From NCBI RefSeq assembly GCF_900156575.1, contig NZ_FTNY01000001.1, positions 744,001-808,000 of the forward strand: a DNA stretch of 64,000 bases. Direction: 5' to 3'. Both the position numbers and the translations under genes were made by a program. A model generated the notes under the pieces. That model was not told where the DNA came from. It ran no database searches and worked only from the letters and a program-made list of their open reading frames with translations. This DNA comes from Chryseobacterium shigense. GTDB taxonomy: Bacteria; Bacteroidota; Bacteroidia; Flavobacteriales; Weeksellaceae. Each line of letters begins with the position of its first letter. Position 1 is the stretch's first letter. Shown piece by piece: positions 14,630-23,794 of the stretch.

Positions 14630-16321
14630 TTACGAATTTACTGCTTTCTGCTTATAAAACAGCAAACCGATTGCAGAAAATATAATGACTGCCGCTGCCC
14701 CAATGACATTGAGCCAAAGGAAAGAAACGATATCGAATTGATAAACGGCAATCACCGCAATTTCTGATAATATGGCAGCAATAAATACATTCGAACCTGT
14801 GATTTTTTTATAGTAAAAGGCGACCAGAAAAATCCCCAATATCGGGCCGTAGAAAAGAGAACCTAATACATTCACCGCTTCAATAAGGGAACCCATCTGA
14901 GTGGCAAACATAGCAACGCCAATTGAGAAAATCCCCCAGGCTAAAGTGTGCAGGCGACTGTACTTCAATTCGGTGGCATCATCAGGAATTTCTTTTTTAA
15001 ATATCAAATGAACATCTTTTAATGAGCAGGCGGCAAGGGAATTCAGCGCTGCCGAAATTGAACCCCAGCTGGCCAGAAAAATGACGGCAAATAGTAAACC
15101 GATCATCCCTACAGGCAAGGTGTTTTTTACGAAATACAGGAAAATGTAATTGGTATCCGTTTTCTCGGCATTATAGTTTGAATTGTTAATCGCTTCCTCT
15201 ACCCTGCCGTGAAGCTCTTTTACCTGAGTTTGTGTACTTTTAAAATCCTGAATTGTTTTTGTGAGCTGGGGAGATTGAGTTTCTTTCATTTGCAGAATTT
15301 CTTTCGATTCTGCATTAAATTTTGCTTGTAAATCCTGATGTTCTTTTTCAAAAACCGCAGCCTGTTCAGGTTGTGTTTCCTTTAAATGTTGATAAGAGCG
15401 TTCGTTAAAATAAATCGGAGCCGGTTTTAAAGAAAAGAAAGCGAAAAGCAAAGCACCGATGAGGAGAATAGCAAACTGCATCGGAATTTTAACCAATCCG
15501 TTCAACAGCAAGCCCATTTTCGCATTGGTATTGTCTTTCGCCGTAATATACCTCCCGACCTGGCTCTGGTCCGTCCCAAAGTAAGAAAGGGCCAGAAAAA
15601 AACCGCCAATCAGTCCGCTCCAGATATTGTATTTATCTTTCCAGTCGAATTCTGTGGTGATGACATTGAGCTTTCCGGATTTCCCTGCAAGATACAGCGC
15701 ATCCTTAAAACCAATTCCGTTCGGCATATTCTGAATAAGCAGATACCCTGCAAAAGCCATGGTTCCCAGAATAATCAGAAACTGTAGTTTTTGGGTGTGA
15801 GCGATCGCTTTTGCCCCGCCCACATAGGTATAAATCAACAGAATACCCCCTGTTAAGACATTGGTTAAATAAATATTCCAGTTTAAAACGCTTGATAAGA
15901 TGATACTCGGAGCATAAATACTGATTCCTGTTGATAAACCTCTGGAAAAAAGGAAAAGCAGTGAAGTAAGTACCCTTGTTTTTTTATCAAAACGGTTTTC
16001 CAGATATTCATAAGCCGTGTAAACATTTAAGCGCTGAAAAATCGGGATGAACGTGATACAGATCACAATCATCGCCAAAGGCAAACCAAAGTAATACTGC
16101 ACGAAACGCATGCCGTCTGTATACGCCTGGCCCGGTGCCGAAAGAAAAGTAATGGCACTGGCCTGCGTAGCCATAATCCCTATCAACACAATGTACCAGG
16201 GCATTTTATTATCTGCTTTCAGGTAAGATTCGTTGCTTTTCTGGCCACGACCGATGAATACGCCGTAAACCACCACTGCAACCAGTGTACAAATGAGAAC
16301 GGTCCAATCTATATTACTCAT
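14630..16321 (-). CDS. Sodium:solute symporter (SSS family)
   Basis: 563 residues with about 13 membrane segments. It starts MSNIDWTVLICTLVAVVVYG and has the family stretch LKADNKMPWYIVLIGIMATQASAITFLSAPGQAYTDG. A charged insert of about 100 residues (about 285-385, rich in Gln and Glu) lies between membrane segments and is longer than in most symporters. Its ATG overlaps the TGA of a 34-codon gene (ATGA), which itself overlaps the PIG-L gene. The three are therefore probably one coupled unit, perhaps for uptake of sugars released by the PIG-L deacetylase. The substrate is unknown. Confidence 0.9.
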   Translation of the reverse strand: MSNIDWTVLICTLVAVVVYGVFIGRGQKSNESYLKADNKMPWYIVLIGIMATQASAITFLSAPGQAYTDGMRFVQYYFGLPLAMIVICITFIPIFQRLNVYTAYEYLENRFDKKTRVLTSLLFLFSRGLSTGISIYAPSIILSSVLNWNIYLTNVLTGGILLIYTYVGGAKAIAHTQKLQFLIILGTMAFAGYLLIQNMPNGIGFKDALYLAGKSGKLNVITTEFDWKDKYNIWSGLIGGFFLALSYFGTDQSQVGRYITAKDNTNAKMGLLLNGLVKIPMQFAILLIGALLFAFFSLKPAPIYFNERSYQHLKETQPEQAAVFEKEHQDLQAKFNAESKEILQMKETQSPQLTKTIQDFKSTQTQVKELHGRVEEAINNSNYNAEKTDTNYIFLYFVKNTLPVGMIGLLFAVIFLASWGSISAALNSLAACSLKDVHLIFKKEIPDDATELKYSRLHTLAWGIFSIGVAMFATQMGSLIEAVNVLGSLFYGPILGIFLVAFYYKKITGSNVFIAAILSEIAVIAVYQFDIVSFLWLNVIGAAAVIIFSAIGLLFYKQKAVNS

Positions 16322-16422
16322 GCCCAGGATTTAGTAAACCAATAATAAAATACGATCTGCAATACTAATGCAGCTGCTAATAATACGTACCAGGTATTCC
16401 AATTTTTAAGTTGATTGTTCAT
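16318..16422 (-). CDS. 34-aa single-pass membrane peptide coupled to the symporter
   Basis: Reads MNNQLKNWNTWYVLLAAALV and on to a C-terminus of WFTKSWA. It is one hydrophobic helix (about residues 11-29) between a polar N-terminus and a short Lys/Trp tail. Its ATG overlaps the PIG-L stop (TAATG) and its TGA overlaps the symporter start (ATGA). Such exact double coupling argues strongly that it is translated. It may be a small accessory subunit of the symporter, as several transporters have; that is inference. Confidence 0.75.
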   Translation of the reverse strand: MNNQLKNWNTWYVLLAAALVLQIVFYYWFTKSWA

Positions 16423-18926
16423 TAGTTTTTCTGTGCGGATAAAAAGTTAAAAAATAAACGTGCCGCGCCAACATTTCCCGCAGGCAACTGTCTGAAAAAG
16501 GCCAACGGTGTGTAGATAAAATTACCCTTCCCGTATTTTGCATATAAAGTTGATCCCTGAAGTGGTTCTTCCTCTGTGTCGTGCATTTCAAAAAGCGGTT
16601 CATACGCAGCATCCCATTGAGCTGGGAAATAGGCACCCCGTTCCTGTACCCAGCCTTTAAAATCATCCGCCGTAATTTTGTTTGGAAAGTTCAGTAATTT
16701 ATGATTGGGATTTAAAAACGTAACCGCAGCATTTTCTTCGGTAACCCGCTTATTGGTAATACTGAAATTGTACATCCCCAATTGGTCTACGGTTGTATCC
16801 TGGTTGGTGTTATACTGCATCACCAGATTACCTCCGGCTTTTACATAAGACCATAAAAAAGGCATCCAGCGACCTAATTTTTTCTCTGTATTATTGGCAC
16901 GCACACCCAATACGATCGCATCATATTGTGATAGCTTGTTTTGATTGCCGTTTCCGCCAGATTCATCTAATTTGCCATAAAAATCTTCATCTTTCAAAAC
17001 ATCTACCTGAACCCCTGCAATGCGAAGGAACTCAGGAATGAAATCGCCCGCTCCTTCTATGTACCCCACTTTTTTAACCTTCGCCTGAATATCGCCTTTC
17101 ATTACGGTTACCGTGGCAGGTGCAAAATATTGTAAGGAAGGTAAATGCGGATACTGAATTAATACTTGTTTTTTATTGTAAGTGACTCCATCTGCAACAA
17201 AATTGGCTTCCAATGGTAAGCGGGATGAATGTATTGCGGCAAGCTTGGTTTTTGGAATAACATACTCGATGGTGGTCTCTTTTCCATTAAGCGAACTTAT
17301 ATTAGTTCCACCTAATCGTTCTCCGTTGTACGTCAGATTGAGATGACCGTTATTGTACGGTCTGTTAGAATTAACCTTAACATTTAAACTCAAATGTAAA
17401 TCTTCATTTTCTTTGACTAAATAAAGGGGTTGTGTAAATTTCAGTTCCAATGCAGGAACAATACGTAAGGCTTCGACCACATCACCGCGCACCGGGTCTA
17501 ACTTCTTAAAAGATAAAGGAAGTTTAACCTGAAAATTTTCTGAACCTATTCTTAAACTCAGCAAAACATTCAGTGGTGACTCTGCCTCTGGCAAACCGAT
17601 TAAAGTATCATTCGGGACAGAGAAAGTTGCTGCGTTGGTGGGAGATTTTGCCAGCCAGTAAGGTTCTGTGAGGGCTGCATCTGCAGGAATCTGCAGGTCA
17701 TGCTGAATGGTAATTAAAGAATCTTTTGATAGTTTCCTACTGAAGCTTTCTGATTGACTTAACCATTTTACATTGTCTAAAACGACAGGATTTGCAGCTC
17801 TTGAAATCAAATTTAACCTGAAATTATAATGATCTCCTGCAACCGCTTCAGCCTGATTGGTCACTACCTCGCCCATAAAGCCTGCACAGCTTAAAATGAT
17901 GTTGTCAAGAGATTTAAGTTTATCCTTTTTCAGGTCTGCCTTTTTTAGCGCCATAACTTTTTTTCGCAAGGCAAGCAAAGCAGGTAAGCTGAGATCTGGC
18001 TCATTGAAATTAAAAGCTGAAATAATTTGATCTAATGATTGGTCAATATCAGTGTTTCCCTTTTCAGTCCAGGTCTTAACGACTCCGTCAAAAAGTGTTG
18101 CTTTTGCAGGTTCGCCAGTAACGTGAGCAAAATATTCAGTTCTGATGCCGGCTACAGACTGTGTTCCTGCTCCCTGGCTTTTATGTAAACTTCTGCTTAA
18201 TCCTGCCAATTCACCATACCCCATTCCCAATTGTGCATCATATTGCCCAACGGTAACTTTCAGTTGATTTTCAGCAGTCGTATTGACCCCACCAAATCGG
18301 AAAGTATTCCACAATACGCGTTTCGGCTGCCATGCATTCACATATTTTAGTTGATTGGGGAAAGCCGATTTTTCGCCTGCCAGCTTAAAAGCTTTTTCTG
18401 CAACCACAGCCGAAGCCGCATGTTGTCCGTGGCCTGCCGCAGCAGTTGGAGGAAAACGACAAATGATCACATCCGGACGGAATGTACGGATGACCCAAAC
18501 GACATCCGCTATAATGCTATTTTCATCCCATTGTTTAAAGGTATCGGTCGTATTTTTAGAGAACCCGAAATCAATCGCCCGGGTAAAAAACTGCTGGGCG
18601 CCGTCTAACTTTCTGGCCTCTAAAAGCTCATGCGTTCTGATTAAACCCAATGCAGCCCCCTGCTCTGTGCCTAATAAATTCTGACCACCATCACCTCTGG
18701 TTAAAGACAAATAGCCCGTTTCTACATTTTGATCGTTGATTAACCAGGAAAGCAATCCTGTATTTTCATCATCAGGATGAGCGGCCAGGTATAAAACTTT
18801 AGGAATATGTTTAAGAGTTTTAAGTTCGCGGTAAATTTCAGATGATTTTGAAGGCCGAACCTGCTGGGCCGAACAAAAAACCGTATAAAAGCCAAGAATA
18901 AAGACAGTGCTTACTTTTTTGAACAT
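16422..18926 (-). CDS. Secreted PIG-L family deacetylase
   Basis: 834 residues. A signal peptide ends CSAQ (about residue 21). The LmbE/PIG-L zinc motif AHPDDE is near residues 49-54, with the second metal-site stretch AAGHGQHAAS near 164-173. The C-terminal part (about 600-834) resembles a glutamine-amidotransferase-like fold (DAIVLGVRANN, then YVKAGGNLVMQYNTNQD). The family removes N-acetyl groups from amino sugars; export suggests an extracellular glycan substrate. It is the first gene of the overlapping operon with the 34-aa peptide and the symporter. Confidence 0.9.
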   Translation of the reverse strand: MFKKVSTVFILGFYTVFCSAQQVRPSKSSEIYRELKTLKHIPKVLYLAAHPDDENTGLLSWLINDQNVETGYLSLTRGDGGQNLLGTEQGAALGLIRTHELLEARKLDGAQQFFTRAIDFGFSKNTTDTFKQWDENSIIADVVWVIRTFRPDVIICRFPPTAAAGHGQHAASAVVAEKAFKLAGEKSAFPNQLKYVNAWQPKRVLWNTFRFGGVNTTAENQLKVTVGQYDAQLGMGYGELAGLSRSLHKSQGAGTQSVAGIRTEYFAHVTGEPAKATLFDGVVKTWTEKGNTDIDQSLDQIISAFNFNEPDLSLPALLALRKKVMALKKADLKKDKLKSLDNIILSCAGFMGEVVTNQAEAVAGDHYNFRLNLISRAANPVVLDNVKWLSQSESFSRKLSKDSLITIQHDLQIPADAALTEPYWLAKSPTNAATFSVPNDTLIGLPEAESPLNVLLSLRIGSENFQVKLPLSFKKLDPVRGDVVEALRIVPALELKFTQPLYLVKENEDLHLSLNVKVNSNRPYNNGHLNLTYNGERLGGTNISSLNGKETTIEYVIPKTKLAAIHSSRLPLEANFVADGVTYNKKQVLIQYPHLPSLQYFAPATVTVMKGDIQAKVKKVGYIEGAGDFIPEFLRIAGVQVDVLKDEDFYGKLDESGGNGNQNKLSQYDAIVLGVRANNTEKKLGRWMPFLWSYVKAGGNLVMQYNTNQDTTVDQLGMYNFSITNKRVTEENAAVTFLNPNHKLLNFPNKITADDFKGWVQERGAYFPAQWDAAYEPLFEMHDTEEEPLQGSTLYAKYGKGNFIYTPLAFFRQLPAGNVGAARLFFNFLSAQKN

Positions 18927-19021
18927 TTGAATTTGCTTTGCAGGGCAAATATAAGTAAATCATCTTTCTTTCAAACTTAAAAGATTCGGACTGTGAATTT
19001 CACAAAAAAACTGTTTAATTT

Positions 19022-19545
19022 TTATTAAACCACAAAAGGCACAAAAGATTTTAGATACTTAAGCTATTTAAGTTATAGATTTTGTGTATAAGAAGGACAC
19101 TAAAGTTTTTTGAAAATTAAAGATTTTCATTTTTTGTGAACTTCATTGTGCGGTATTTCTTTAAACTTTTTACTAAACCACAAAAGACACAAAAGATTTT
19201 TAAACACTTAAGATATTTTAAGTTATATACTTTATGTATAAGAAGGACACTAAAGTTTTTTGAAAATCAAAGATTTTCATCTTTTGTGAACTTAATAGCG
19301 CATTATTTCCTTAAACTTTCTAAAGGTTACTAAAGGGTTTAAAAACTAAAACTTTTCTGACTTTTGTGGTTAAGTTTAAACTTTTTACTAAACCACAAAA
19401 GGCACCAAAGATTTTTAGACACTTTAGTTATTTTAAGTCATATACTTTGTATGTAAGAAGGACACTAAAGTTTTTTGAAAATCAAAGATTTTCATCTTAT
19501 ATGAACTTCATTGTTCGGTATTTCCTTAAACTTTCTAAAGGGTAG
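19022..19545. repeat. Three tandem copies of an inverted-repeat-bounded intergenic element
   Basis: Copies start near 19027, 19174 and 19387. Each holds ACCACAAAAGGCACAAAAGA-type starts, AGAAGGACACTAAAGTTTTT and AAAGATTTTCATCTT-type blocks in the same order. The middle copy is bounded by AACCACAAAAG (19176-19186) and its reverse complement CTTTTGTGGTT (19361-19371). A diverged copy in the other orientation lies near 56,700. Open frames within it are repeat-derived and not credible genes. MITE-like in form; no duplication at the ends was established. Confidence 0.7.
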
Positions 19546-19633
19546 TTAAGTGTTAAAAATAAACAAAACATTACGATTTAATTAATTTTCGTCAATCATA
19601 AATGTATTTTAATTATTTTATCATAAAAAAAGT

Positions 19634-19641
19634 TATATTTG
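19634..19641 (+). promoter_or_regulatory. Bacteroidota -7 element for the surface protein gene
   Basis: TATATTTG, matching TAnnTTTG, 25 bases before the ATG. The -33 region is only A/T-rich. Confidence 0.5.
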
Positions 19642-19665
19642 ACTTAACTAAAACAACACCTTCAC

Positions 19666-20880
19666 ATGAAAACAAAATTTACACAAATCAGTACTATTCT
19701 TATTTCAGGACTCTCATTTGCCCAAGTAGGCTTCAATACAACTTTACCAAAAACCACAATGGATGTATCTGCTAAAAGAGATACTTCAGGAGTGATTACG
19801 GATAACACCCAAACATACGGATTACAGGCTCCGAGGCTTACAAGAACTGAACTTACAGCAAATACGGCTACCTATAGCAGCGATCAGAGAGGAGCATTAA
19901 TTTATATTACGGATGTTACCGGGGGAGATGCTGCAGGGCAACGTATTAATGTTACGGCTATGGGCTATTATTATTTTGACGGAGCAGTATGGCAAAGACT
20001 TACACAAGCAATAAATGCCATCTCTCCTGCGATTTCTGCATTGCAATGTACTACAGCTTACTTAAATCCTTCTACGTATACTGCCGGTACTCCTTACAGC
20101 GGAAATCTGAGAGTTACCTATAGCCAGGGAAACGGAGGTTCGTATAATTCAGGAACTCCTTTTACAGTGAACGGATTAACCTTCCAGCTAAGACCCGGAA
20201 TTCTAGAGTTTGGTGATGGTGAATTGGTATTCTCAGTGAGTGGAACTCCTACTACTGGTAATGATATGACGCTTCCTATCACCAGCACTGCCGTTCCTTT
20301 CTTAACAGCAGGACAAAACTGTACTGCTACAGTGGGAAATAGCAGCCGTGCAGACATTTCATCTCTCGCTGTGATGGGATATCCTACCCTAACAACCGAT
20401 CCCAACGGGAAACAAGCTTATACTTTACCTCTTGCTACTTCAGATGGTAAATATTCGATCCGGGTAATATTTGATACCACCAGTGGTACAACCGCTGCAG
20501 TTCCTAATGTACAATTGTTTAATAATACAGGTGCTACCGTTAATCTGTATTGGAATTATAATACCGAATATGGCGGTTATATCGGTTCAGCCGTAACCAC
20601 AAACAATATTACTTCAGGCGTATGGGGCGGTATGGCAGATTCATCAACTTCTTGGGTTCCTCAAACTACAGGGCCAGTAGGATCTGCTTACTGGGGAAAC
20701 ATAGGGATTATAGACGGATCCAGTGGACCTGAACACAGAAGATATACCTGGATAGACAGTAACCCTTCTTCAAAAACGGCTTATACTGCAACCATTATGG
20801 TAGGAGCCCCTACTACAGGTAGCGCTCAACCTAACCTTTCTAAAATATTCATCAAGATAGAGCAGGTAAAAGCGCAATAA
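19666..20880 (+). CDS. Secreted surface protein, unknown function
   Basis: 404 residues with a signal peptide ending SFAQ (about residue 20), then a Ser/Thr/Gly-rich beta-type sequence. The early part, VGFNTTLPKTTMDVSAKRD followed by LQAPRLTRTEL and ALIYITDV, is a start shared by many Chryseobacterium surface or tail-fibre-like proteins. No sorting domain for type IX secretion is visible at the C-terminus. It is a single gene with its own promoter core and terminator. Confidence 0.75.
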   Translation: MKTKFTQISTILISGLSFAQVGFNTTLPKTTMDVSAKRDTSGVITDNTQTYGLQAPRLTRTELTANTATYSSDQRGALIYITDVTGGDAAGQRINVTAMGYYYFDGAVWQRLTQAINAISPAISALQCTTAYLNPSTYTAGTPYSGNLRVTYSQGNGGSYNSGTPFTVNGLTFQLRPGILEFGDGELVFSVSGTPTTGNDMTLPITSTAVPFLTAGQNCTATVGNSSRADISSLAVMGYPTLTTDPNGKQAYTLPLATSDGKYSIRVIFDTTSGTTAAVPNVQLFNNTGATVNLYWNYNTEYGGYIGSAVTTNNITSGVWGGMADSSTSWVPQTTGPVGSAYWGNIGIIDGSSGPEHRRYTWIDSNPSSKTAYTATIMVGAPTTGSAQPNLSKIFIKIEQVKAQ

Positions 20881-20883
20881 TAT

Positions 20884-20912
20884 AATACCCCTGAAAAAGG
20901 GGTATTTTTTTA
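20884..20912 (+). terminator. Terminator of the surface protein gene
   Basis: AATACCCCT (20884-20892) pairs perfectly with AGGGGTATT (20898-20906), followed by a T-run. Confidence 0.9.
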
Positions 20913-20920
20913 TGTATTTA

Positions 20921-20993
20921 CGAAGTCTCCCTAATCTGAGCAAGTTTAAAAGAAATGCTCTTTTACTCACTCAAAGTCGGGAGACTTTCCACA
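20921..20993. repeat. GAAGTCTCC/GGAGACTTC-type palindromic element
   Basis: CGAAGTCTCC at 20921-20930 and CAAAGTCGGGAGACTTTCC at 20972-20990 are related as imperfect inverted arms about 75 bases end to end. Related pairs occur at 25207-25287 and 51273-51359, and a single arm at 23495-23514. The rest of the gap to 21,135 shows nothing further. Confidence 0.6.
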
Positions 20994-21135
20994 ACAGGCT
21001 GTTAACAGTATCGATATTGTTGAAGAGACCAGTGGCAATTTCTTCACTTCTCTTTCCATTACCGCTCACTGATGGCTCATCATTAGCTGATATCTTCGTA
21101 CGTAAGGAACAAGATACGACGGTTTACATTCATTT

Positions 21136-22254
21136 TTACTCAAGCAATATCCCTACAATTTCTTCATACAATGCCCTTAACTGCTCCTCTTTTAATGCAT
21201 CGAAAAGCGTTCCCGCGTTAGTACACAGGACGACGCTGGTATTTTTGGAAGGAAAATAAAAAGCACTGGCCCCGGCTCCGATACCACTCCCCTGGTGACC
21301 GATGGCCTGCAGGCCGCCATTGGTTTTATAAAAATATAGCCCTAAGCCATATATCGGAGTCCCCTGATCACTCACCGTCACCTTCATTTCTTCCAGCAAT
21401 GCGGGTGACAGTACCGTTTTGTCATGGAGCAACTTGTAGTAAAATCCAGCGATATCCTGAACGGAAGCCACAATACCGTCATCGCCAATGAAGGTACGTA
21501 CTGTACCCAGCTGCAACTCGCTCACATCGTTAAAGGTGCCGTCTATTTGCACATAACTAGCTGTCGTTCCTTCAGGAGCCGTAGTAATTGCCGAACCCGC
21601 TATATAATAAGTGTTAGAAAGTCCAATGGCGTTAATTATTCTGTCTGTAATATACTGTCGATGCCCGTTTGGAGTAACATGATCAATTATTAGAGCCAGC
21701 AAGTGATAATTTATATTGCAGTACCCAAATGAGGTACCGGGTTCAAATTTTGCGGGCTGATTGTATACATAGCTCAATACCTGTTCGCTCGTCATAGGCA
21801 GTGGCCCTGCAACAACATCGTTTAAAAACTGATCGCTATCCAAATAATCAGGAAGACCTGACGTCATCGTAAGCAGTTGCCTTACCGTAATGATATTCCC
21901 GTTGGGCAGATGATTACAAATAGCAGGAAGATAGGTGTTTACTTTGGCATCGATATTAATTTTGCCCTCCTCTTTCAGTTTCAGGACAGCCACTGCGGTA
22001 AAGGTTTTTGAAATACTCTGCATATAGTGAAGTGCAGAAGCGGCCATCGGCTTTTCCTTAATGACTGCGTCTCCTGCCACCAGAGTATAATTCCCGGAAG
22101 CTGTCTTTACACTGAGGCTTAAGCCTGGGAAGTAGGACAAAGCTTTATCGAGTTTTTGCTGCACCTGCGCTTTTCTATCAGGTGATGCATTTGAATCGTC
22201 ATGGCAACATGAGGTGATCAAAATAACAACAGCTAGTAATAAAAACTTTTTCAT
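21136..22254 (-). CDS. Lipoprotein class C beta-lactamase-like serine hydrolase
   Basis: 372 residues. The N-terminus MKKFLLLAVVILITSC is a lipoprotein signal (lipobox ITSC). Catalytic motifs: SISK (SxxK), Y-C-N (YxN) in GYCNINYHLLA, and HQGSG in place of the KTG-type motif. Probably anchored to the outer membrane and acting on esters or peptides; the substrate is unknown. It has its own promoter with a 12-bp palindrome at 22264-22300 that is largely shared with the barrel gene at 29,109, so the two may share a regulator. Confidence 0.88.
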   Translation of the reverse strand: MKKFLLLAVVILITSCCHDDSNASPDRKAQVQQKLDKALSYFPGLSLSVKTASGNYTLVAGDAVIKEKPMAASALHYMQSISKTFTAVAVLKLKEEGKINIDAKVNTYLPAICNHLPNGNIITVRQLLTMTSGLPDYLDSDQFLNDVVAGPLPMTSEQVLSYVYNQPAKFEPGTSFGYCNINYHLLALIIDHVTPNGHRQYITDRIINAIGLSNTYYIAGSAITTAPEGTTASYVQIDGTFNDVSELQLGTVRTFIGDDGIVASVQDIAGFYYKLLHDKTVLSPALLEEMKVTVSDQGTPIYGLGLYFYKTNGGLQAIGHQGSGIGAGASAFYFPSKNTSVVLCTNAGTLFDALKEEQLRALYEEIVGILLE

Positions 22255-22263
22255 AAAATATAA

Positions 22264-22300
22264 TTTGAATTATTTCAATGCAAAACTCAAATAATTCAAA
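22264..22300 (-). promoter_or_regulatory. Palindromic promoter element of the serine hydrolase gene
   Basis: Perfect 12-bp inverted repeat TTTGAATTATTT/AAATAATTCAAA with a 13-base spacer, ending 10 bases before the start codon on the minus strand. The ATTATTTGAGTTTTGC core and the whole AAATAATTCAAA arm recur upstream of 29,109. Likely a regulator-binding site overlapping the promoter. Confidence 0.65.
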
Positions 22301-22520
22301 TGAGAAGAGGTTTCAAAAGCTTAAAAGTGCATAAATCGGTACTTATTTGCTGGTATTTTATATTCGTTTGGGGTCTGGCCGGCATTACTAATCTGAATAT
22401 CAATAGATCTATCAAAAAAGGGAATCTAACCTAAAAGTCCCTTTCCCTGTCTCAGAAATTTCCTGAGTGTGGAGCAGGTTTAAAGGAAATGATTTATTAG
22501 CTAAATTATGCTCAAATTTA

Positions 22521-23066
22521 TTATCCTGAATGGGTGTCAGCCATCTTCTTTTCTCTCCTTCTTTGAAGGATAAGGTGTGCGGCATCCAGCATTTTAACCG
22601 TATGGATGTAGGGCATTACGATATTCCTTTCCGGTAAATTTTCATAGACGCCCATTGAAAAATAGACGATTCCGGACATAAAATAATCAAATTCTTTGAG
22701 GGTGTATGCTCTGAATGCTTTTTTGAAAACCAGCACAGGATTCCGGTATTCCTTCTCCGAAAGCAGACCAAGAACCCACGGGGAAATCTTTTCCGGCTGA
22801 GTATCGACCGTCCATTTCCTATCCTTCAGCGTGATGAGATAGCCTGCCCGCATCAACAACCTTATCGACTGATGAAACTGGAAGATCACCGCCGGATCTT
22901 CATTGATCCAACTATTCCTCTTTACCGCATAGTTCATCATTTTGCTTAGTATTTCTTTGGAAACATCCAGCTCATTGAAGTGAAAGAAAGTTTCCATCAG
23001 CTGCAACCCAGAGGACTTCTTCCCTGCCCGAAAGCGGGGAGCAAAATCTGTTTTTATCTTTTTCAT
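22521..23066 (-). CDS. Hypothetical protein, paralogue of 49,689
   Basis: 181 residues from the chosen start MKKIKTDFAPRF; the longer frame adds 14 unlikely residues that cross the promoter. It aligns along its full length with the protein at 49,689-50,213, sharing blocks such as QLMETFF, MNYAVK, RAGYLITLK, GLLSEKEY, VFKKAFR and MLDAAHLIL. No known domain recognised; soluble, no signal peptide. It is divergent from the small HTH gene at 23,159, about 90 bases apart, so they may share a control region. Confidence 0.72.
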   Translation of the reverse strand: MKKIKTDFAPRFRAGKKSSGLQLMETFFHFNELDVSKEILSKMMNYAVKRNSWINEDPAVIFQFHQSIRLLMRAGYLITLKDRKWTVDTQPEKISPWVLGLLSEKEYRNPVLVFKKAFRAYTLKEFDYFMSGIVYFSMGVYENLPERNIVMPYIHTVKMLDAAHLILQRRREKKMADTHSG

Positions 23067-23108
23067 TGTTTGTATTTTTTTATAAATGTAATAAAAAATT
23101 GTAAACAT

Positions 23109-23124
23109 TCGGATTTGAGTCCGA
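23109..23124 (+). promoter_or_regulatory. Inverted repeat upstream of HTH gene copy 1 (possible operator)
   Basis: TCGGA-6-TCCGA, repeated at 31576-31591 before the second copy of the same gene at the same distance (about 35 bases). It could bind the HTH protein for autoregulation, and it also lies before the divergent gene at 22,521. Confidence 0.5.
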
Positions 23125-23158
23125 GATTTTTATAAGAATATGTAATTTATTTGTTTCT

Positions 23159-23380
23159 ATGACAGAAGCAAATAGAAAAATTGTTGAATTTATAAGGGAT
23201 GAATGGATTATCCCTATGAACAATAACAGCAAATTTGCACTAGATCATAATATAGATGAAAAGACAGTTCGAAGAATAAAAGATGATAAAACCTATCAAA
23301 TCTCTCTTCTTACTATAATGCGAATTTGCCATGCTAGAAGTTTAACTCTTGCCAGCTTTTTTAATATGGTTGGAATATAG
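23159..23380 (+). CDS. Small HTH protein, copy 1 (73 aa)
   Basis: MTEANRKIVEFIRDEW followed by a short XRE-like helix-turn-helix: SKFALDHNIDEKTVRRIKDD then LLTIMRICHARSLTLASFF. It is about 82% identical to the protein at 31,626, and the upstream inverted repeat and the downstream terminator are conserved as well. It probably binds DNA. The next gene on the same strand is the SIR2-domain protein 414 bases away, an arrangement mirrored by copy 2 and the OLD-type nuclease gene. A regulator of a defence gene is a reasonable inference, not shown by sequence alone. Confidence 0.75.
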   Translation: MTEANRKIVEFIRDEWIIPMNNNSKFALDHNIDEKTVRRIKDDKTYQISLLTIMRICHARSLTLASFFNMVGI

Positions 23381-23403
23381 ATTACGAAAACAATATAATT
23401 GAT

Positions 23404-23427
23404 AAATCCTGACGAGAGTTGGGATTT
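23404..23427 (+). terminator. Terminator after HTH gene copy 1
   Basis: AAATCC pairs with GGGATTT across TGACGAGAGTT. The same sequence follows HTH copy 2 (31871-31897), and a near-identical one follows the barrel gene (29685-29713). Here the T-run is poor. Confidence 0.5.
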
Positions 23428-23794
23428 ACTGTAGGTAACATCTTTGCTATAATTAATTTCTAAGTTTAAATCATAAACTAAAACCATTCTCCCCCGAAGT
23501 CTCCTGACTTTGCGCTACGAGAGATTTTTGTTTTTTTATGGAAACCAGTAATGAGATGGTTTAAAGTCTACCTACCTTTGATTTTATTAACCAAAATTAT
23601 TTATTATGAGCGATGGTTTAAGTAAAAAAAAGACGACAAGATGCAAATATGAACTAGAGTTGTAAATTTTGGTTATACTACGAATTGTATAATATATAAA
23701 ATTCAGTAAAAACACTGAAGATGTATCTTCTTCATTTAACTAATTTTGATTTATTTTTTAAAAATTCAGACACTATCATTAATTAATAAAAAAA
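23428..23794. other. Gap between HTH copy 1 and the SIR2 gene
   Basis: Contains one arm of the GAAGTCTCC-type repeat (CGAAGTCTCCTGACTTTGCG at 23495-23514). It also has a 19-codon open frame starting ATGAGCGATGG at 23,606 and ending at 23,665, probably too short to matter and perhaps a gene remnant. The rest is very AT-rich and should hold the SIR2 gene promoter. Confidence 0.4.

Noticed and set aside
19136..19333. 65-codon frame in the repeat region
   Set aside because: It spans the boundary of two repeat copies and is made of repeat sequence; equivalent frames are broken in the other copies.
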